This document shows, piece after piece, positions 1 to 9,641 of a stretch of DNA of 64,000 nt. The DNA comes from an uncultured Paracoccaceae bacterium. Lineage in GTDB: Bacteria; Pseudomonadota; Alphaproteobacteria; Rhodobacterales; Rhodobacteraceae. Every line of letters begins with the position of its first letter. The stretch's first letter is position 1. The stretch covers positions 1-64,000 of the forward strand of contig CANLQK010000007.1 in NCBI GenBank assembly GCA_947493255.1. The letters are read 5' to 3'. The position numbers and the translations under genes were made by a program. The notes below the pieces were generated by a model that saw only the letters and a list, made by a program, of their open reading frames with translations, ran no database searches and had not been told where the DNA came from.

Positions 1-66
1 CGACAGCGGTAACGCCAAAATGCCCGTCATAACAATGGACCCCGTCATCATCAAAGACAGGTTCAT
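1..66 (-). CDS. 5' end of a divergent, probably membrane protein (runs off left edge)
   Basis: Reverse strand reads MNLSLMMTGSIVMTGILALPLS... from an ATG at 66; open and hydrophobic to the window edge; too short for family assignment. Confidence 0.25.
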   Translation of the reverse strand, partial: MNLSLMMTGSIVMTGILALPLS

Positions 67-86
67 GAAAGCAGTGGTTTCCTGAA

Positions 87-1202
87 ATGTGGTCAGCCGC
101 TGATCACTTACACTCTGCAAATGATGCACGGCGGTTGGCAAAACGTCGCCTACCTTGGATGGTCTTTGACTATATAGACGGTGCGGCAGGGAGTGAAACA
201 GGAGCAGCGCGTAACCGTGCTGCCTTGGATGCATTGAACCTAAAGCCTAGGATTTTACGAAATGTAGAAAACCGAGATTTGTCGTCCTCAATACTCGGAA
301 CAACTACAAAAATGCCCTTCGGCATTGCTCCGATGGGCATGTGTAACCTTTGCAGGCCAGGGGCAGATCTTATGTTGGCGCGTCTTGCGGCACGTCATAG
401 CGTACCTCTCGGGGTGTCGACTGTTGCATCGACTCCACTAGAAGAGATTCTCGAAGTTTCTGAAGGAAACGCTTGGTTTCAGCTTTACTTCAGTGGGGAT
501 GGGGGCGGATCTTTTAAGCTGGTCGAACGGGCGAAACTGGCAGGATACAAAACGCTTGTTTTGACAGTGGATGTCCCCGAGGTTGGCCGTCGCCCCCGAG
601 AATTACGCCATGGTTTCAAAATGCCATTCCGCATTGGACCAAGGCAGTTTCTTGATTTTGCATTACACCCAGGATGGTCTGTTCGATCATTGGTGGCGGG
701 TAAACCGCGAATGGCCAATTTCGATATGCAAGGGTTTGAATTTGACAGAACAGAAAGTCGCGCTGCAGCTGATTGGGATACCTTAAGGCAATTGCGGGAT
801 GCGTGGGACGGACACTTGGTTATCAAGGGCGTTCTGAATGTAGATGACGCAGTTGCCTTAAAGGTGGCTGGTGTGGATGCAATCCAAGTTTCTAGCCATG
901 GGTCGCGGCAGCTTGAAAGTGCGCCTGAACCAATCACCATGTTGCCTCCGATTAGGTCAGCGGTAGGGGCGGATTTCCCATTGTTCTTTGATACGGGATT
1001 GCGTTCAGGGGAAGATGTTATGAAGGCACTAACGCAAGGTGCAAATTTCACTTTCTTTGGCCGAATCCTACAGTTTGCAATCGCCGCTGGAGGCGAAGAC
1101 GGGTTGAAGCGTATGTGGGATATTTTGACAGAAGAGCTGTCATCGGCGATGGCGCAAACAGGTGTCACACAGATCGCTGATATCCAATCTGGGGATCTAT
1201 AA
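87..1202 (+). CDS. FMN-dependent alpha-hydroxy-acid dehydrogenase (L-lactate dehydrogenase/glycolate oxidase family)
   Basis: FDYIDGAAGSE start, PFGIAPMGMCNL, LVIKGVLNVDDA, QVSSHGSRQLE, FFDTGLRSGEDVMKAL: FMN hydroxyacid dehydrogenase signatures. Confidence 0.88.
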   Translation: MWSAADHLHSANDARRLAKRRLPWMVFDYIDGAAGSETGAARNRAALDALNLKPRILRNVENRDLSSSILGTTTKMPFGIAPMGMCNLCRPGADLMLARLAARHSVPLGVSTVASTPLEEILEVSEGNAWFQLYFSGDGGGSFKLVERAKLAGYKTLVLTVDVPEVGRRPRELRHGFKMPFRIGPRQFLDFALHPGWSVRSLVAGKPRMANFDMQGFEFDRTESRAAADWDTLRQLRDAWDGHLVIKGVLNVDDAVALKVAGVDAIQVSSHGSRQLESAPEPITMLPPIRSAVGADFPLFFDTGLRSGEDVMKALTQGANFTFFGRILQFAIAAGGEDGLKRMWDILTEELSSAMAQTGVTQIADIQSGDL

Positions 1203-1223
1203 GAAGGCTAAAGATCTAACACC

Positions 1224-2246
1224 CTAGATATCGGGAATATTGAATGGTGTGATGACCTGAATGTTCGTTGTATCGGACTTAAAGGTGCTCTGCATTAATC
1301 TGTGGTGTTGTAAAAACGCATGAAACACGTTCAACAAGTCGGCCTTTAGGTCATGATGAAGAATGAAATCTAGTCTACCCTCTATGATCAGACCTCGGTT
1401 GGCGCGATCGAGGTCATGGGCAACGTAAACATCTGGTGCCAAGCCACATGCATCGAGCCTATCAAGGATTGTTCTGTTCCCACCACCCGCTGAATAGACC
1501 GCGCGTAGGTCTTTCAGTTGATCTATGGCGTCGTCGATAACTTGTGCAGTCGCGCGGTGGATCCCGCCCCCGCCACTGATGTCGAGCAGTCGGAGGTCGG
1601 GCCTTGATTGTTCAAGAGCTTGCGTGAAAGCAATTTCGCGTTCTTCTTCTCCCCTGAACTGGTCGTTGCTGCGGGTAACCAACACTGTACCGGTCGCTTG
1701 CCCCAACGCTGTTGCGACAAGATAGGCGGCCGTACGCCCGGCGCTTTCGTTGTCTAGGCCGACATACGCAATTCGGCCTGTTGTGCGCACGTCAGTTACC
1801 AAAGTAACGACAGGAATACCCGCTGCGGCCAAACCCTCAATTGCGGTCCTCACCGCTGGGATATCACGGGCCTTTATACACACCCCTTGGCTGCCGCGTT
1901 TGGCGATGCGGGCAATTGTTTTCACGACCTCATCTTCAGTCATGACCTCTTGTATCACAAAGCGAGGACGGCAAACCGCAATGCCTATTTCTGGAATAAC
2001 CTGTTCGGCGGCAAGTTGAACTTCGCGGCTGAAACGGGACGGGGCCTCGATTACGAAGTCGAAAAACATGCGCCGCCCACGCGCAGACAACTGCGCCTCT
2101 TGTCCTTCAAGCTCGGCGAGTGCGGCATTGACCCGTGCTCGTGTTTGCGGGCTGACATGGGCGCGATTGTTGATGACACGATCAACTGTCGCCAACCCAA
2201 GGCCAGCCTGACGTGCAATTTCTTTGATGGGGAAACGATGGGTCAT
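1224..2246 (-). CDS. LacI-family transcriptional regulator
   Basis: N-terminal HTH IKEIARQAGLGLATVDRVINNRAHVSPQTRARV followed by periplasmic-binding-like domain; internal ATG at 2246 preferred over the ORF-track start. Confidence 0.88.
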   Translation of the reverse strand: MTHRFPIKEIARQAGLGLATVDRVINNRAHVSPQTRARVNAALAELEGQEAQLSARGRRMFFDFVIEAPSRFSREVQLAAEQVIPEIGIAVCRPRFVIQEVMTEDEVVKTIARIAKRGSQGVCIKARDIPAVRTAIEGLAAAGIPVVTLVTDVRTTGRIAYVGLDNESAGRTAAYLVATALGQATGTVLVTRSNDQFRGEEEREIAFTQALEQSRPDLRLLDISGGGGIHRATAQVIDDAIDQLKDLRAVYSAGGGNRTILDRLDACGLAPDVYVAHDLDRANRGLIIEGRLDFILHHDLKADLLNVFHAFLQHHRLMQSTFKSDTTNIQVITPFNIPDI

Positions 2247-2327
2247 TTGATGTGTTTTTGATGCGTTTTCTTGCGCAACACAAGCCCGCGCCAAAGTACG
2301 ATTGCAGAAAGCTATCGGAGAAACCCA

Positions 2328-3509
2328 ATGAACACCCGCGATCAAACATATGCTGCGTATTTTGAATCCACTGCCTGCGATGTCGCTGACTTACAGGCCC
2401 TGATTAACCAAACCCAAAGCATCGAATCTGTGCCCTTTGCCTGTGATGTGCAATGCAACGTGCCAATTTACGATATGATGAAGTTGCGCCCAATGCTGAA
2501 AACAACTGAGAAGCGGCGCGAAATCATGGCGGAATGGGCGCATGTTATGTTGTTGGGTGCGGGTATTATCGTGTTGAAACGTGCCTATGCCGAAACGAGA
2601 GTTCTGGATGAAGCGTCAGTGGTTTTTGAAAAAATAATCGCTGCTGAGAAAGCAAGTAATGGGAATGGTTCCGACCATTTTGCGGCCGAAGGGGCCAACG
2701 ATCGGATATGGAATTCTCTTCAAAAGCTCTGTGCCGAAAACCCTGATGTGTTCTTGCGGTACTTTGCCAACACAACAATCGCGGCAGCGAGTGAGGCATG
2801 GTTGGGCCCAAACTATCAAATGACTGCGCAAGTCAATTTGGTGCACCCAAGTGGTGCAGCTCAACAGGTCCATCGAGACTACCACCTTGGGTTTCAAACC
2901 GAAGAAGACGTCGCGAAATATCCAGCACATGTTCACGATCTCTCTCCAGTCCTGACCTTGCAAGGCGCCATTGCGCATTGTGACATGCCAGTTGAAAGCG
3001 GCCCGACTAAGTTGCTGCCGTTTTCGCAGTTGTATCGACCAGGGTACGCTGCATGGCGGCGCGAAGACTTTAAGGAATTGTTTGAGGATCGTTACGTGCA
3101 GTTGCCTCTCGATAAAGGCGATGCATTATTTTTCAATCCAGCAGTTCTGCATGCGGCCGGTGCTAATACCACCAGTAACACCCATAGGATGGCCAACCTG
3201 CTACAAGTCGGGTCGGCAATGGGGAGAGTACTAGAAGCCATTGATCGAAAGACGATGTGTTCGCAGATCTATCCGTATGCCTTGAAGGCATATCAATCTG
3301 GGGCGATCGACTCCGGTGCTTTGACTGCTGCCATCGGTGCCGCCGCAGAAGGTTATCCATTCCCTACCTCTCTTGATCGCGATCCACCTGTCGGCGGACT
3401 GGCCCCCGAAAGTCAGAAAGCCTACTTTTTGCGCGCACTAAAAGAGGGGCAAACTGCAGAGGAATTTAATCGCTATCTCGACATTATGACGGCGAAGCAA
3501 AGGGCCTAA
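2328..3509 (+). CDS. Phytanoyl-CoA dioxygenase (PhyH) family Fe(II)/2-oxoglutarate oxygenase
   Basis: HRDYHLGFQ (HxD), ESGPTKLLPFSQ, GDALFFNPAVLHAAGANTTSNTHRMANLLQ (distal His and Arg); start at MNTRDQ. Confidence 0.78.
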   Translation: MNTRDQTYAAYFESTACDVADLQALINQTQSIESVPFACDVQCNVPIYDMMKLRPMLKTTEKRREIMAEWAHVMLLGAGIIVLKRAYAETRVLDEASVVFEKIIAAEKASNGNGSDHFAAEGANDRIWNSLQKLCAENPDVFLRYFANTTIAAASEAWLGPNYQMTAQVNLVHPSGAAQQVHRDYHLGFQTEEDVAKYPAHVHDLSPVLTLQGAIAHCDMPVESGPTKLLPFSQLYRPGYAAWRREDFKELFEDRYVQLPLDKGDALFFNPAVLHAAGANTTSNTHRMANLLQVGSAMGRVLEAIDRKTMCSQIYPYALKAYQSGAIDSGALTAAIGAAAEGYPFPTSLDRDPPVGGLAPESQKAYFLRALKEGQTAEEFNRYLDIMTAKQRA

Positions 3510-3531
3510 GGGCAAACAGAAAATGTTCGGT

Positions 3532-5178
3532 TTAGTCTTTTCCGATTGGTGCTAGGGACGCAAAAGGGATCCCTGTCTCATCAAAGAACTCCACCTCATC
3601 CCAAAAGCCGATCAGAATACCCGTTGATGCGGCATCCTTCTGGCTTTCTAAAACCTTTGGGGTGGCAGTCACGCGGGTGTGGTGACGGGTGGCCCATCTT
3701 AAAAGCGCTGCCTCCATCCGCGTCCGAACATCAATGTGTACGGTCGCTCTTGAAGTGCCGAGATCGACCAGTTCGTCTGGGTCGTTCTTAAGGTCAAACA
3801 TGATAGGTTCGAACCCTTCACACCGAATGTATTTCCAGCGACCATCAAAAATCATTTTTGTATGGGCGTTTTCCTGCGGCTGGCCCAACGTTTCGGCCAT
3901 GTCGGACCAGTGATAGTCGTGTTCGCTGATGGCGTAGTTCCGACTAAACCCGTCTGTGCCATGCAAGATAGGTGTCAGGTCGCGACCCTCGATGACATGG
4001 GGTTTGGCGTCACAACCAAGGGCGGCCATGAAGGTCGGAGTAAGGTCAATCATTTCGACCAAGGCATCTGTCGTTTCGCCACGGGTGCTGTTCGCTTCGG
4101 GGCGTGGGTCCGCGATGATCATTGGAACTTTAACAGCCATTTCGTGGTAAAAGTCTTTATCTCCCATCCAGTGGTCACCCATGTAGTCACCATGATCAGA
4201 CGTAAAGGCGATGATTGTATTGTCGCTGTGGCCTTCTTCGTCCATCCAAGCGAACAAGCGGCCTAGATTGTCATCTAACTGTTTAATCAGCCCCATATAT
4301 GCTGGAATCACATGCTCGCGGACATGATCCCGGGCAAAACTTTTGCAGACGCGCGCGTTTAGGTAGGCTTGCATCAGGGGATGTACGGTGTCGCGCTCGG
4401 CAGCCGCACGTATCGGTGGGACGATGTGACTTTCATCGTACATGTCATGATAAGGTGCGGGCACGATGTATGGCCAATGTGGTTTGATATATGACAGGTG
4501 GCAAACCCAAGGTTGACTATCCTTGGCGGCGTCGGTCATGAAGTCCATCGCGCGGTCGGTCATGTAGGCCGTTTCGGAATGTTGCTCCGGAACATTGGCC
4601 GCGAGCCGTGAATTTTTCAGAAGCCACGCTGACAGTAATTCGCCATCTGCGTCGACTCCAGAGTTTGCGAATTCACCCCATGGATTGTCTGCCATAAACC
4701 CGTGTGCGACCAGATAATCATCATACGCCGACCATCGTTGCCGCGGGCTGTTGGGGTGCAACCCATCGTCACGTTCAGCCGGTTCAAATCCGCATTCTGA
4801 TACGCGCACGCCAATTTCACTTTCTGGGTCGATTCCAAGCCATGCCATACCCTCGACGTCTGCTGTCATATGGGTTTTCCCGACAAGCACAGCTCGCGCA
4901 CCAGCTTCCCGCAGATGGTCACCCAATGTAGGTTCGCCAACGCGCAGTGGCGTCCCGTTCCATGTTGCGCCATGACTACGGACATAGCGCCCAGTGTAGG
5001 CTGACATGCGAGATGGCCCGCATACAGGGGATTGCACGTAAGCATTGGTAAAGCGAACACCTCGCGCCGCCAAAGCATCGATATGGGGCGTGTGTAAATG
5101 CGGGTGGCCGTAACAACTCAGGTAATCAAACCGAAGCTGGTCTGCCATGATCCAAAGCACATTTGGGCGTTCTGTCAT
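3532..5178 (-). CDS. Sulfatase (type I, arylsulfatase/choline-sulfatase-like)
   Basis: RPNVLWIMADQLRFD start, VCGPSRMSAYTGR formylglycine motif (CxPSR), TSDHGDYMGDH metal-site segment; start at MTERPN. Confidence 0.88.
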   Translation of the reverse strand: MTERPNVLWIMADQLRFDYLSCYGHPHLHTPHIDALAARGVRFTNAYVQSPVCGPSRMSAYTGRYVRSHGATWNGTPLRVGEPTLGDHLREAGARAVLVGKTHMTADVEGMAWLGIDPESEIGVRVSECGFEPAERDDGLHPNSPRQRWSAYDDYLVAHGFMADNPWGEFANSGVDADGELLSAWLLKNSRLAANVPEQHSETAYMTDRAMDFMTDAAKDSQPWVCHLSYIKPHWPYIVPAPYHDMYDESHIVPPIRAAAERDTVHPLMQAYLNARVCKSFARDHVREHVIPAYMGLIKQLDDNLGRLFAWMDEEGHSDNTIIAFTSDHGDYMGDHWMGDKDFYHEMAVKVPMIIADPRPEANSTRGETTDALVEMIDLTPTFMAALGCDAKPHVIEGRDLTPILHGTDGFSRNYAISEHDYHWSDMAETLGQPQENAHTKMIFDGRWKYIRCEGFEPIMFDLKNDPDELVDLGTSRATVHIDVRTRMEAALLRWATRHHTRVTATPKVLESQKDAASTGILIGFWDEVEFFDETGIPFASLAPIGKD

Positions 5179-5313
5179 TTTGATACTTCTTATCCGAAAA
5201 TTCGAGACCATTGATGACACACAGCACCAACACACAAAATTGGTAACGGACCATAGACCTGCTGCCAACGCTTCACAGAACTAATGACGAATGAATTTGA
5301 ATAGAAACTCGAT

Positions 5314-6831
5314 TTATGAACCCACCAGCTCATTAGGTAGGTTTTGATAACAGACTGGGCGTAGGAACCGGCGAATTGCCAAAGTCCCTACCGATGTGGC
5401 TCCGAAGTTTGTCGATGCGGGGTAGGGCCCGCCGTGGACCATTGCATCGCTGACTTCTACGCCAGTGGGGAACCCGTTCGCCAATATTCGGCCAGCTTTA
5501 CGTTCAAGGATTGGCATCAAGGTGCGTGCAGCATCAATATCTGCATCGTCCATGTGAATGGTACAGGTTAACTGACCTTCTAATGAACGGGCAATGTCAG
5601 TCATCTCAGAAAAGTCCTTCACGTGGACAATTAGCCCAAGTGGGCCGAAAACTTCTTCTCCAAGTGTTTCGTTACCTAGCCAGTCGTTTCCTGTTGTTTC
5701 GTACAAGTATGGCATGGCTGTACGCGATCCACATGTGGACGTGACCAGTTCTGTCACACCCTTTGTTTCTGCGACGCGATCACGGCCAGCGCGGTAGGCT
5801 GCGGCAATCCCATCGGTCAACATGGTCTGACCCGGTGCATCCTCTAGTGCAGCGATTGCTGCTTGGGCGAAGGTGTTTGCGGCGGCACCGTCTTGGACGA
5901 TTGCAATTCCAGGGTTTGTGCAGAATTGGCCTGCACCCATCATCAACGAAGCGGCCCACCCTGAGCCAATGTCACCACCGCGTGTTTCGGTAGCTGACGG
6001 CAAAAGGAACATTGGGTTTACGGATCCAAGTTCGCCAAAGAACGGGATTGGCGTCGGGCGCTGGGCACACAGATCGAACAAGGCACGACCGCCGGCCAGA
6101 GACCCTGTGAATCCAACAGCATTGATCAACGGGTGCTGTACCAATGCGGTTCCAACATCGCGTTTGCCGCCTTGAATAAGGGAAAAGACGCCAGCGTGGA
6201 GTCCGCAATTTTCAATCGCAGCATGAATGGCCTCAGCAATGATTTCACCAGTTCCAGGGTGCGCACTATGCCCCTTGACGACCACAGGACATCCCGCCGC
6301 CAATGCTGATGCAGTATCACCACCCGCTGTAGAGAACGCCAAGGGAAAGTTCGATGCGCCAAAAACAGCAACTGGCCCGATAGGGCGCTGCACCAATTTT
6401 AGGTCGGGTCGGGGCATTGGCATGCGATCCGGCTGGGCTACGTCGTGTCGTCGATCTAGGTAGTCACCTTGCAAGATGTGACTTGCAAACAAGCGCAACT
6501 GGCCTGTCGTGCGGCCGCGCTCTCCGTCCAAGCGGGCCGCTGGTAGGCCTGTTTCTTGCGTTCCGATTTCAGTGATTTGTTTGCCACGTGCTTCAATCTG
6601 ATCAGCGATAGCGTTTAAAAAAGCAGCGCGAACCTCGCGGGAGGAAGAACCATAGGACCAAAACGCGTCCTCTGCGGCAACACAGGCATCGTCGATCATT
6701 TGGGGGGTGCCGACCGAAAAGGAATGGGCCACACCATGTGCAGGGTCGGAGTCAAAGGTTGCAGATCCGGCTACCCATTCTCCTGCGATCAGGTGTTTTC
6801 CGTGTGGCGTAAAGGTCATTTTCAGGCTCAT
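5314..6831 (-). CDS. Aldehyde dehydrogenase (NADP+), 2-oxoglutarate-semialdehyde / 2,5-dioxovalerate dehydrogenase type
   Basis: RPIGPVAVFGASNFPLAFSTAGGDTASALAAGCPVVVKGHSAHPGTGE, FFGELGSVNP, GAGQFCTNPG, typical of the KGSADH subfamily. Confidence 0.85.
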   Translation of the reverse strand: MSLKMTFTPHGKHLIAGEWVAGSATFDSDPAHGVAHSFSVGTPQMIDDACVAAEDAFWSYGSSSREVRAAFLNAIADQIEARGKQITEIGTQETGLPAARLDGERGRTTGQLRLFASHILQGDYLDRRHDVAQPDRMPMPRPDLKLVQRPIGPVAVFGASNFPLAFSTAGGDTASALAAGCPVVVKGHSAHPGTGEIIAEAIHAAIENCGLHAGVFSLIQGGKRDVGTALVQHPLINAVGFTGSLAGGRALFDLCAQRPTPIPFFGELGSVNPMFLLPSATETRGGDIGSGWAASLMMGAGQFCTNPGIAIVQDGAAANTFAQAAIAALEDAPGQTMLTDGIAAAYRAGRDRVAETKGVTELVTSTCGSRTAMPYLYETTGNDWLGNETLGEEVFGPLGLIVHVKDFSEMTDIARSLEGQLTCTIHMDDADIDAARTLMPILERKAGRILANGFPTGVEVSDAMVHGGPYPASTNFGATSVGTLAIRRFLRPVCYQNLPNELVGS

Positions 6832-6873
6832 TTCTTTTTGGCATCATGGTCGAAAGGTGGCTGTAACGACGAC

Positions 6874-7599
6874 CTAGCGGTCATTTTCTGTACGCCATTT
6901 TTCGAAATCTTCTAGGTTTTCTTTTTTGGTGGCGGGATACAGTCCGATGATCGTCGCACCGGATTTAACTCTGCTCATGACAAAATCCTCATATGCCGTC
7001 ATTTCGACGGCTTCGGCGGCTATTTCATCTGCCAAATGGGCGGGAATAACGATGACACTGTCATCATCACCGACAATGATATCGCCTGGGAATACGGCTG
7101 CGTCGCCACAGCCAATAGGAACATTGATATCGATTGCCTCGTTCAGGGTCAGGTTCGTAGGGCTAGACGGGCGATTGTGGTAGGCTGGCATATCCAGTTC
7201 GCCAATGTTCATTGCGTCTCGAAACCCGCCATCCGTAACAACACCCGCCGCTCCGCGTTTCATCAAGCGCGTGACCAAGATGTCACCTGCCGATGCTGCG
7301 CGGGCATCTTTTCGGCTGTCCATCACTAACACCGCGCCCTCTGGGCAAGTTTCTACGGCATGACGTTGTGGATGTTTGGGGTTTCGGAATTCGACCAATT
7401 GGTTGCGGTCTTCTCGGGCTGGCATGTAGCGCAACGTATACGCGGGCCCGACCATGTTGCGCCCTTTTGCTTTCACGGGGCGTACATCTTGAATGACCTG
7501 ACTGCGAAGGCCGCGCTTGTACAGGGCGGTCGCCAATGTCGCCACAGACACGTCTTTTAGGAATTCGATTGAAGCAGACGAGACGGGTGTTTCAGACAT
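6874..7599 (-). CDS. RraA-like / HMG-CHA aldolase family protein
   Basis: GRNMVGPAYTLRYMPAREDRNQ, GAAGVVTDGGFRDAMNI, IVGDDDSVIVIPAHLADEIA; start at MSETPV. Confidence 0.8.
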   Translation of the reverse strand: MSETPVSSASIEFLKDVSVATLATALYKRGLRSQVIQDVRPVKAKGRNMVGPAYTLRYMPAREDRNQLVEFRNPKHPQRHAVETCPEGAVLVMDSRKDARAASAGDILVTRLMKRGAAGVVTDGGFRDAMNIGELDMPAYHNRPSSPTNLTLNEAIDINVPIGCGDAAVFPGDIIVGDDDSVIVIPAHLADEIAAEAVEMTAYEDFVMSRVKSGATIIGLYPATKKENLEDFEKWRTENDR

Positions 7600-7651
7600 T
7601 GAAATTCCTTTCAGGCAATAATGCCCAAATATCATCAGGTTCACCTGCAAT

Positions 7652-7666
7652 ATTGTAAATTTCAAT
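7652..7666. promoter_or_regulatory. Candidate LysR-type regulator box (ATTG-N7-CAAT)
   Basis: ATTGTAAATTTCAAT (T-N11-A with dyad ends) in the AT-rich divergent region between the RraA-like gene and the LysR gene. Confidence 0.4.
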
Positions 7667-7711
7667 TATGGATTGTTGTGATATAGTAATTGTATCAAAT
7701 GCGAGGCGCTG

Positions 7712-8638
7712 ATGGCAAAAGGGCAATTCGAGTATTTCCAAATGCGCTGCTTTGTAGCGGTCGCCGAAGAGCTAAATTTCAGGCGCGCGGCTGACCGTAT
7801 GAACATGACCCAGCCTCCGCTTTCTCGTCAGATCAAACTGTTGGAAGAACGGCTAGGCCTTACCCTGTTCGAACGTAGTAACCGCCATGTCCGGCTCACT
7901 CCCGCCGGCGAAAATTTTTACGGCAGTGCTGTCGATATCATCCAGCGGTCTGAACACGCGGTTCTGAATGCTCGACAGGCTGAACGCGGTGAAACCGGTG
8001 CGATTGCACTGGGGTTTGTCCCTTCTGCGGCCTTCAAATTCGTTCCATTGATCGCAGTACGCATGGCCGAGGAAATGCCAAAGGTCGTACTCACTCCCAT
8101 CGAAATGATGGGGTATGAAGTGATCGAGGCACAAAGGTCTGGTCGGATCGATCTCGGGTTGACCCGTATGGAAACCCCTCGCGCCGAGATTGACCGCGCT
8201 CGGGTTGTCAGCGAGCCCTTTGTTGCGGCACTGCCGCATACCCATGCGCTGGCCGGGAAGCCGACCCTGTCGATTGCTGACTTTGACGGCGTGCCTTACA
8301 TTTCATTTACCAAAGACCGCGGCGGCTATTTGAAAGAGACGTTAGACGCGCTTTTTTATGCGGCTGAGATACTTCCTGAAACGCGCTTGGAAGCAAGCCA
8401 GACCCATGCAGTGATCAGCCTCGTTGGTCATGGCTTGGGCGTTGCATTGGTTCCACGGTCTGCGCAGGTGTTACAGATGCCTGGGGTTGTTTATCGAGAA
8501 ATTAACCTGCCATCTCAGTTTCGCTCCGACATGTATTTGGTATCACGATCTGGTCGAAGCACCGTTGTACGTGACCGTGTTAGGTCGCTTATCACAGACG
8601 TTCTGGCTCCTTATCGGGACATGGCCGACAAGATGTAA
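7712..8638 (+). CDS. LysR-family transcriptional regulator
   Basis: MRCFVAVAEELNFRRAADRMNMTQPPLSRQIKLLEERLGLTLFER HTH; divergent from the catabolic genes. Confidence 0.92.
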   Translation: MAKGQFEYFQMRCFVAVAEELNFRRAADRMNMTQPPLSRQIKLLEERLGLTLFERSNRHVRLTPAGENFYGSAVDIIQRSEHAVLNARQAERGETGAIALGFVPSAAFKFVPLIAVRMAEEMPKVVLTPIEMMGYEVIEAQRSGRIDLGLTRMETPRAEIDRARVVSEPFVAALPHTHALAGKPTLSIADFDGVPYISFTKDRGGYLKETLDALFYAAEILPETRLEASQTHAVISLVGHGLGVALVPRSAQVLQMPGVVYREINLPSQFRSDMYLVSRSGRSTVVRDRVRSLITDVLAPYRDMADKM

Positions 8639-8711
8639 AGTGAACTAACTTGTTTAGATGCCTTTCCCTCACCCGATAGTCAGATTATGGTGCGTTCAAA
8701 GGAATATAAAC

Positions 8712-9641
8712 ATGACGAATATTGTAGAGGTCTCGAACCTTACCAAGCGTTACGATGGCGGTTTTGAGGCGTTATCATCAGTGGATCTTTCTATTGAACA
8801 GGGCGAGATAATTGCACTGTTGGGACCGAACGGCGCAGGAAAAACGACGTTGATCTCCACAATATGTGGGATCACGCGTTCGACATCTGGCGAGGTGAAG
8901 ATTGGCGGCCATGACAACGTCACGGACTTCCGTGCAGCTCGTGCGTTGGTTGGCCTTGTACCGCAAGAGATTAACCTCGAGCCCTTTGAAAAGGTCATCA
9001 ATACCGTCAAGTTTTCTCGTGGGTTGTTCGGCAAGGCGCCTAATGATGCCTATTTGGAAAAGATACTGCGTTCGTTGTCCCTGTGGGACAAAAAGGACTC
9101 CAAAGTCATGATGCTTTCGGGCGGTATGAAGCGGCGTGTATTGATCGCAAAAGCGTTAGCCCACGAACCGCGTATACTGTTCTTGGATGAACCGACGGCC
9201 GGTGTTGATGTTGAATTGCGCAAAGACATGTGGGACGTCGTCGCAAAGTTGAAAGAAGATGGAGTCACCATCATTCTTACAACGCACTATATCGAAGAGG
9301 CCGAAGCAATCGCCGACCGGATCGGGATCATCGCCAAGGGTGAAATCCTTTTGGTCGAGGACAAAGACCACTTGATGAAACGCATGGGCAAAAAATCTCT
9401 CAAGGTTGAACTTGCAGAGCCCGCCACCGAGATTCCCGAAGAATTGGCCGATTACAATTTATCGTTGGATGCTGGGAACTTGGTCTACACCTATGACACA
9501 ACAACCGATCGTACCGGAATTACGAGCCTTTTGGGGGACCTTCAAAAAGCGGGTTTCCGGATGACCGATCTTCAGACACAACAGTCCTCGCTAGAAGAGA
9601 TTTTCGTGTCTCTCGTGGCCGACAAGGAGGGCGTGGCATGA
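8712..9641 (+). CDS. ABC transporter ATP-binding protein (ABC-2/DrrA-like)
   Basis: Walker [10 protein letters not shown], signature LSGGMKRR, Walker [13 protein letters not shown]; start at [10 protein letters not shown]. Confidence 0.92.
   Translation: MTNIVEVSNLTKRYDGGFEALSSVDLSIEQGEIIALLGPNGAGKTTLISTICGITRSTSGEVKIGGHDNVTDFRAARALVGLVPQEINLEPFEKVINTVKFSRGLFGKAPNDAYLEKILRSLSLWDKKDSKVMMLSGGMKRRVLIAKALAHEPRILFLDEPTAGVDVELRKDMWDVVAKLKEDGVTIILTTHYIEEAEAIADRIGIIAKGEILLVEDKDHLMKRMGKKSLKVELAEPATEIPEELADYNLSLDAGNLVYTYDTTTDRTGITSLLGDLQKAGFRMTDLQTQQSSLEEIFVSLVADKEGVA

Noticed and set aside
485-1168. 227-aa minus-strand ORF
   Set aside because: Antisense shadow of the FMN hydroxyacid dehydrogenase gene.
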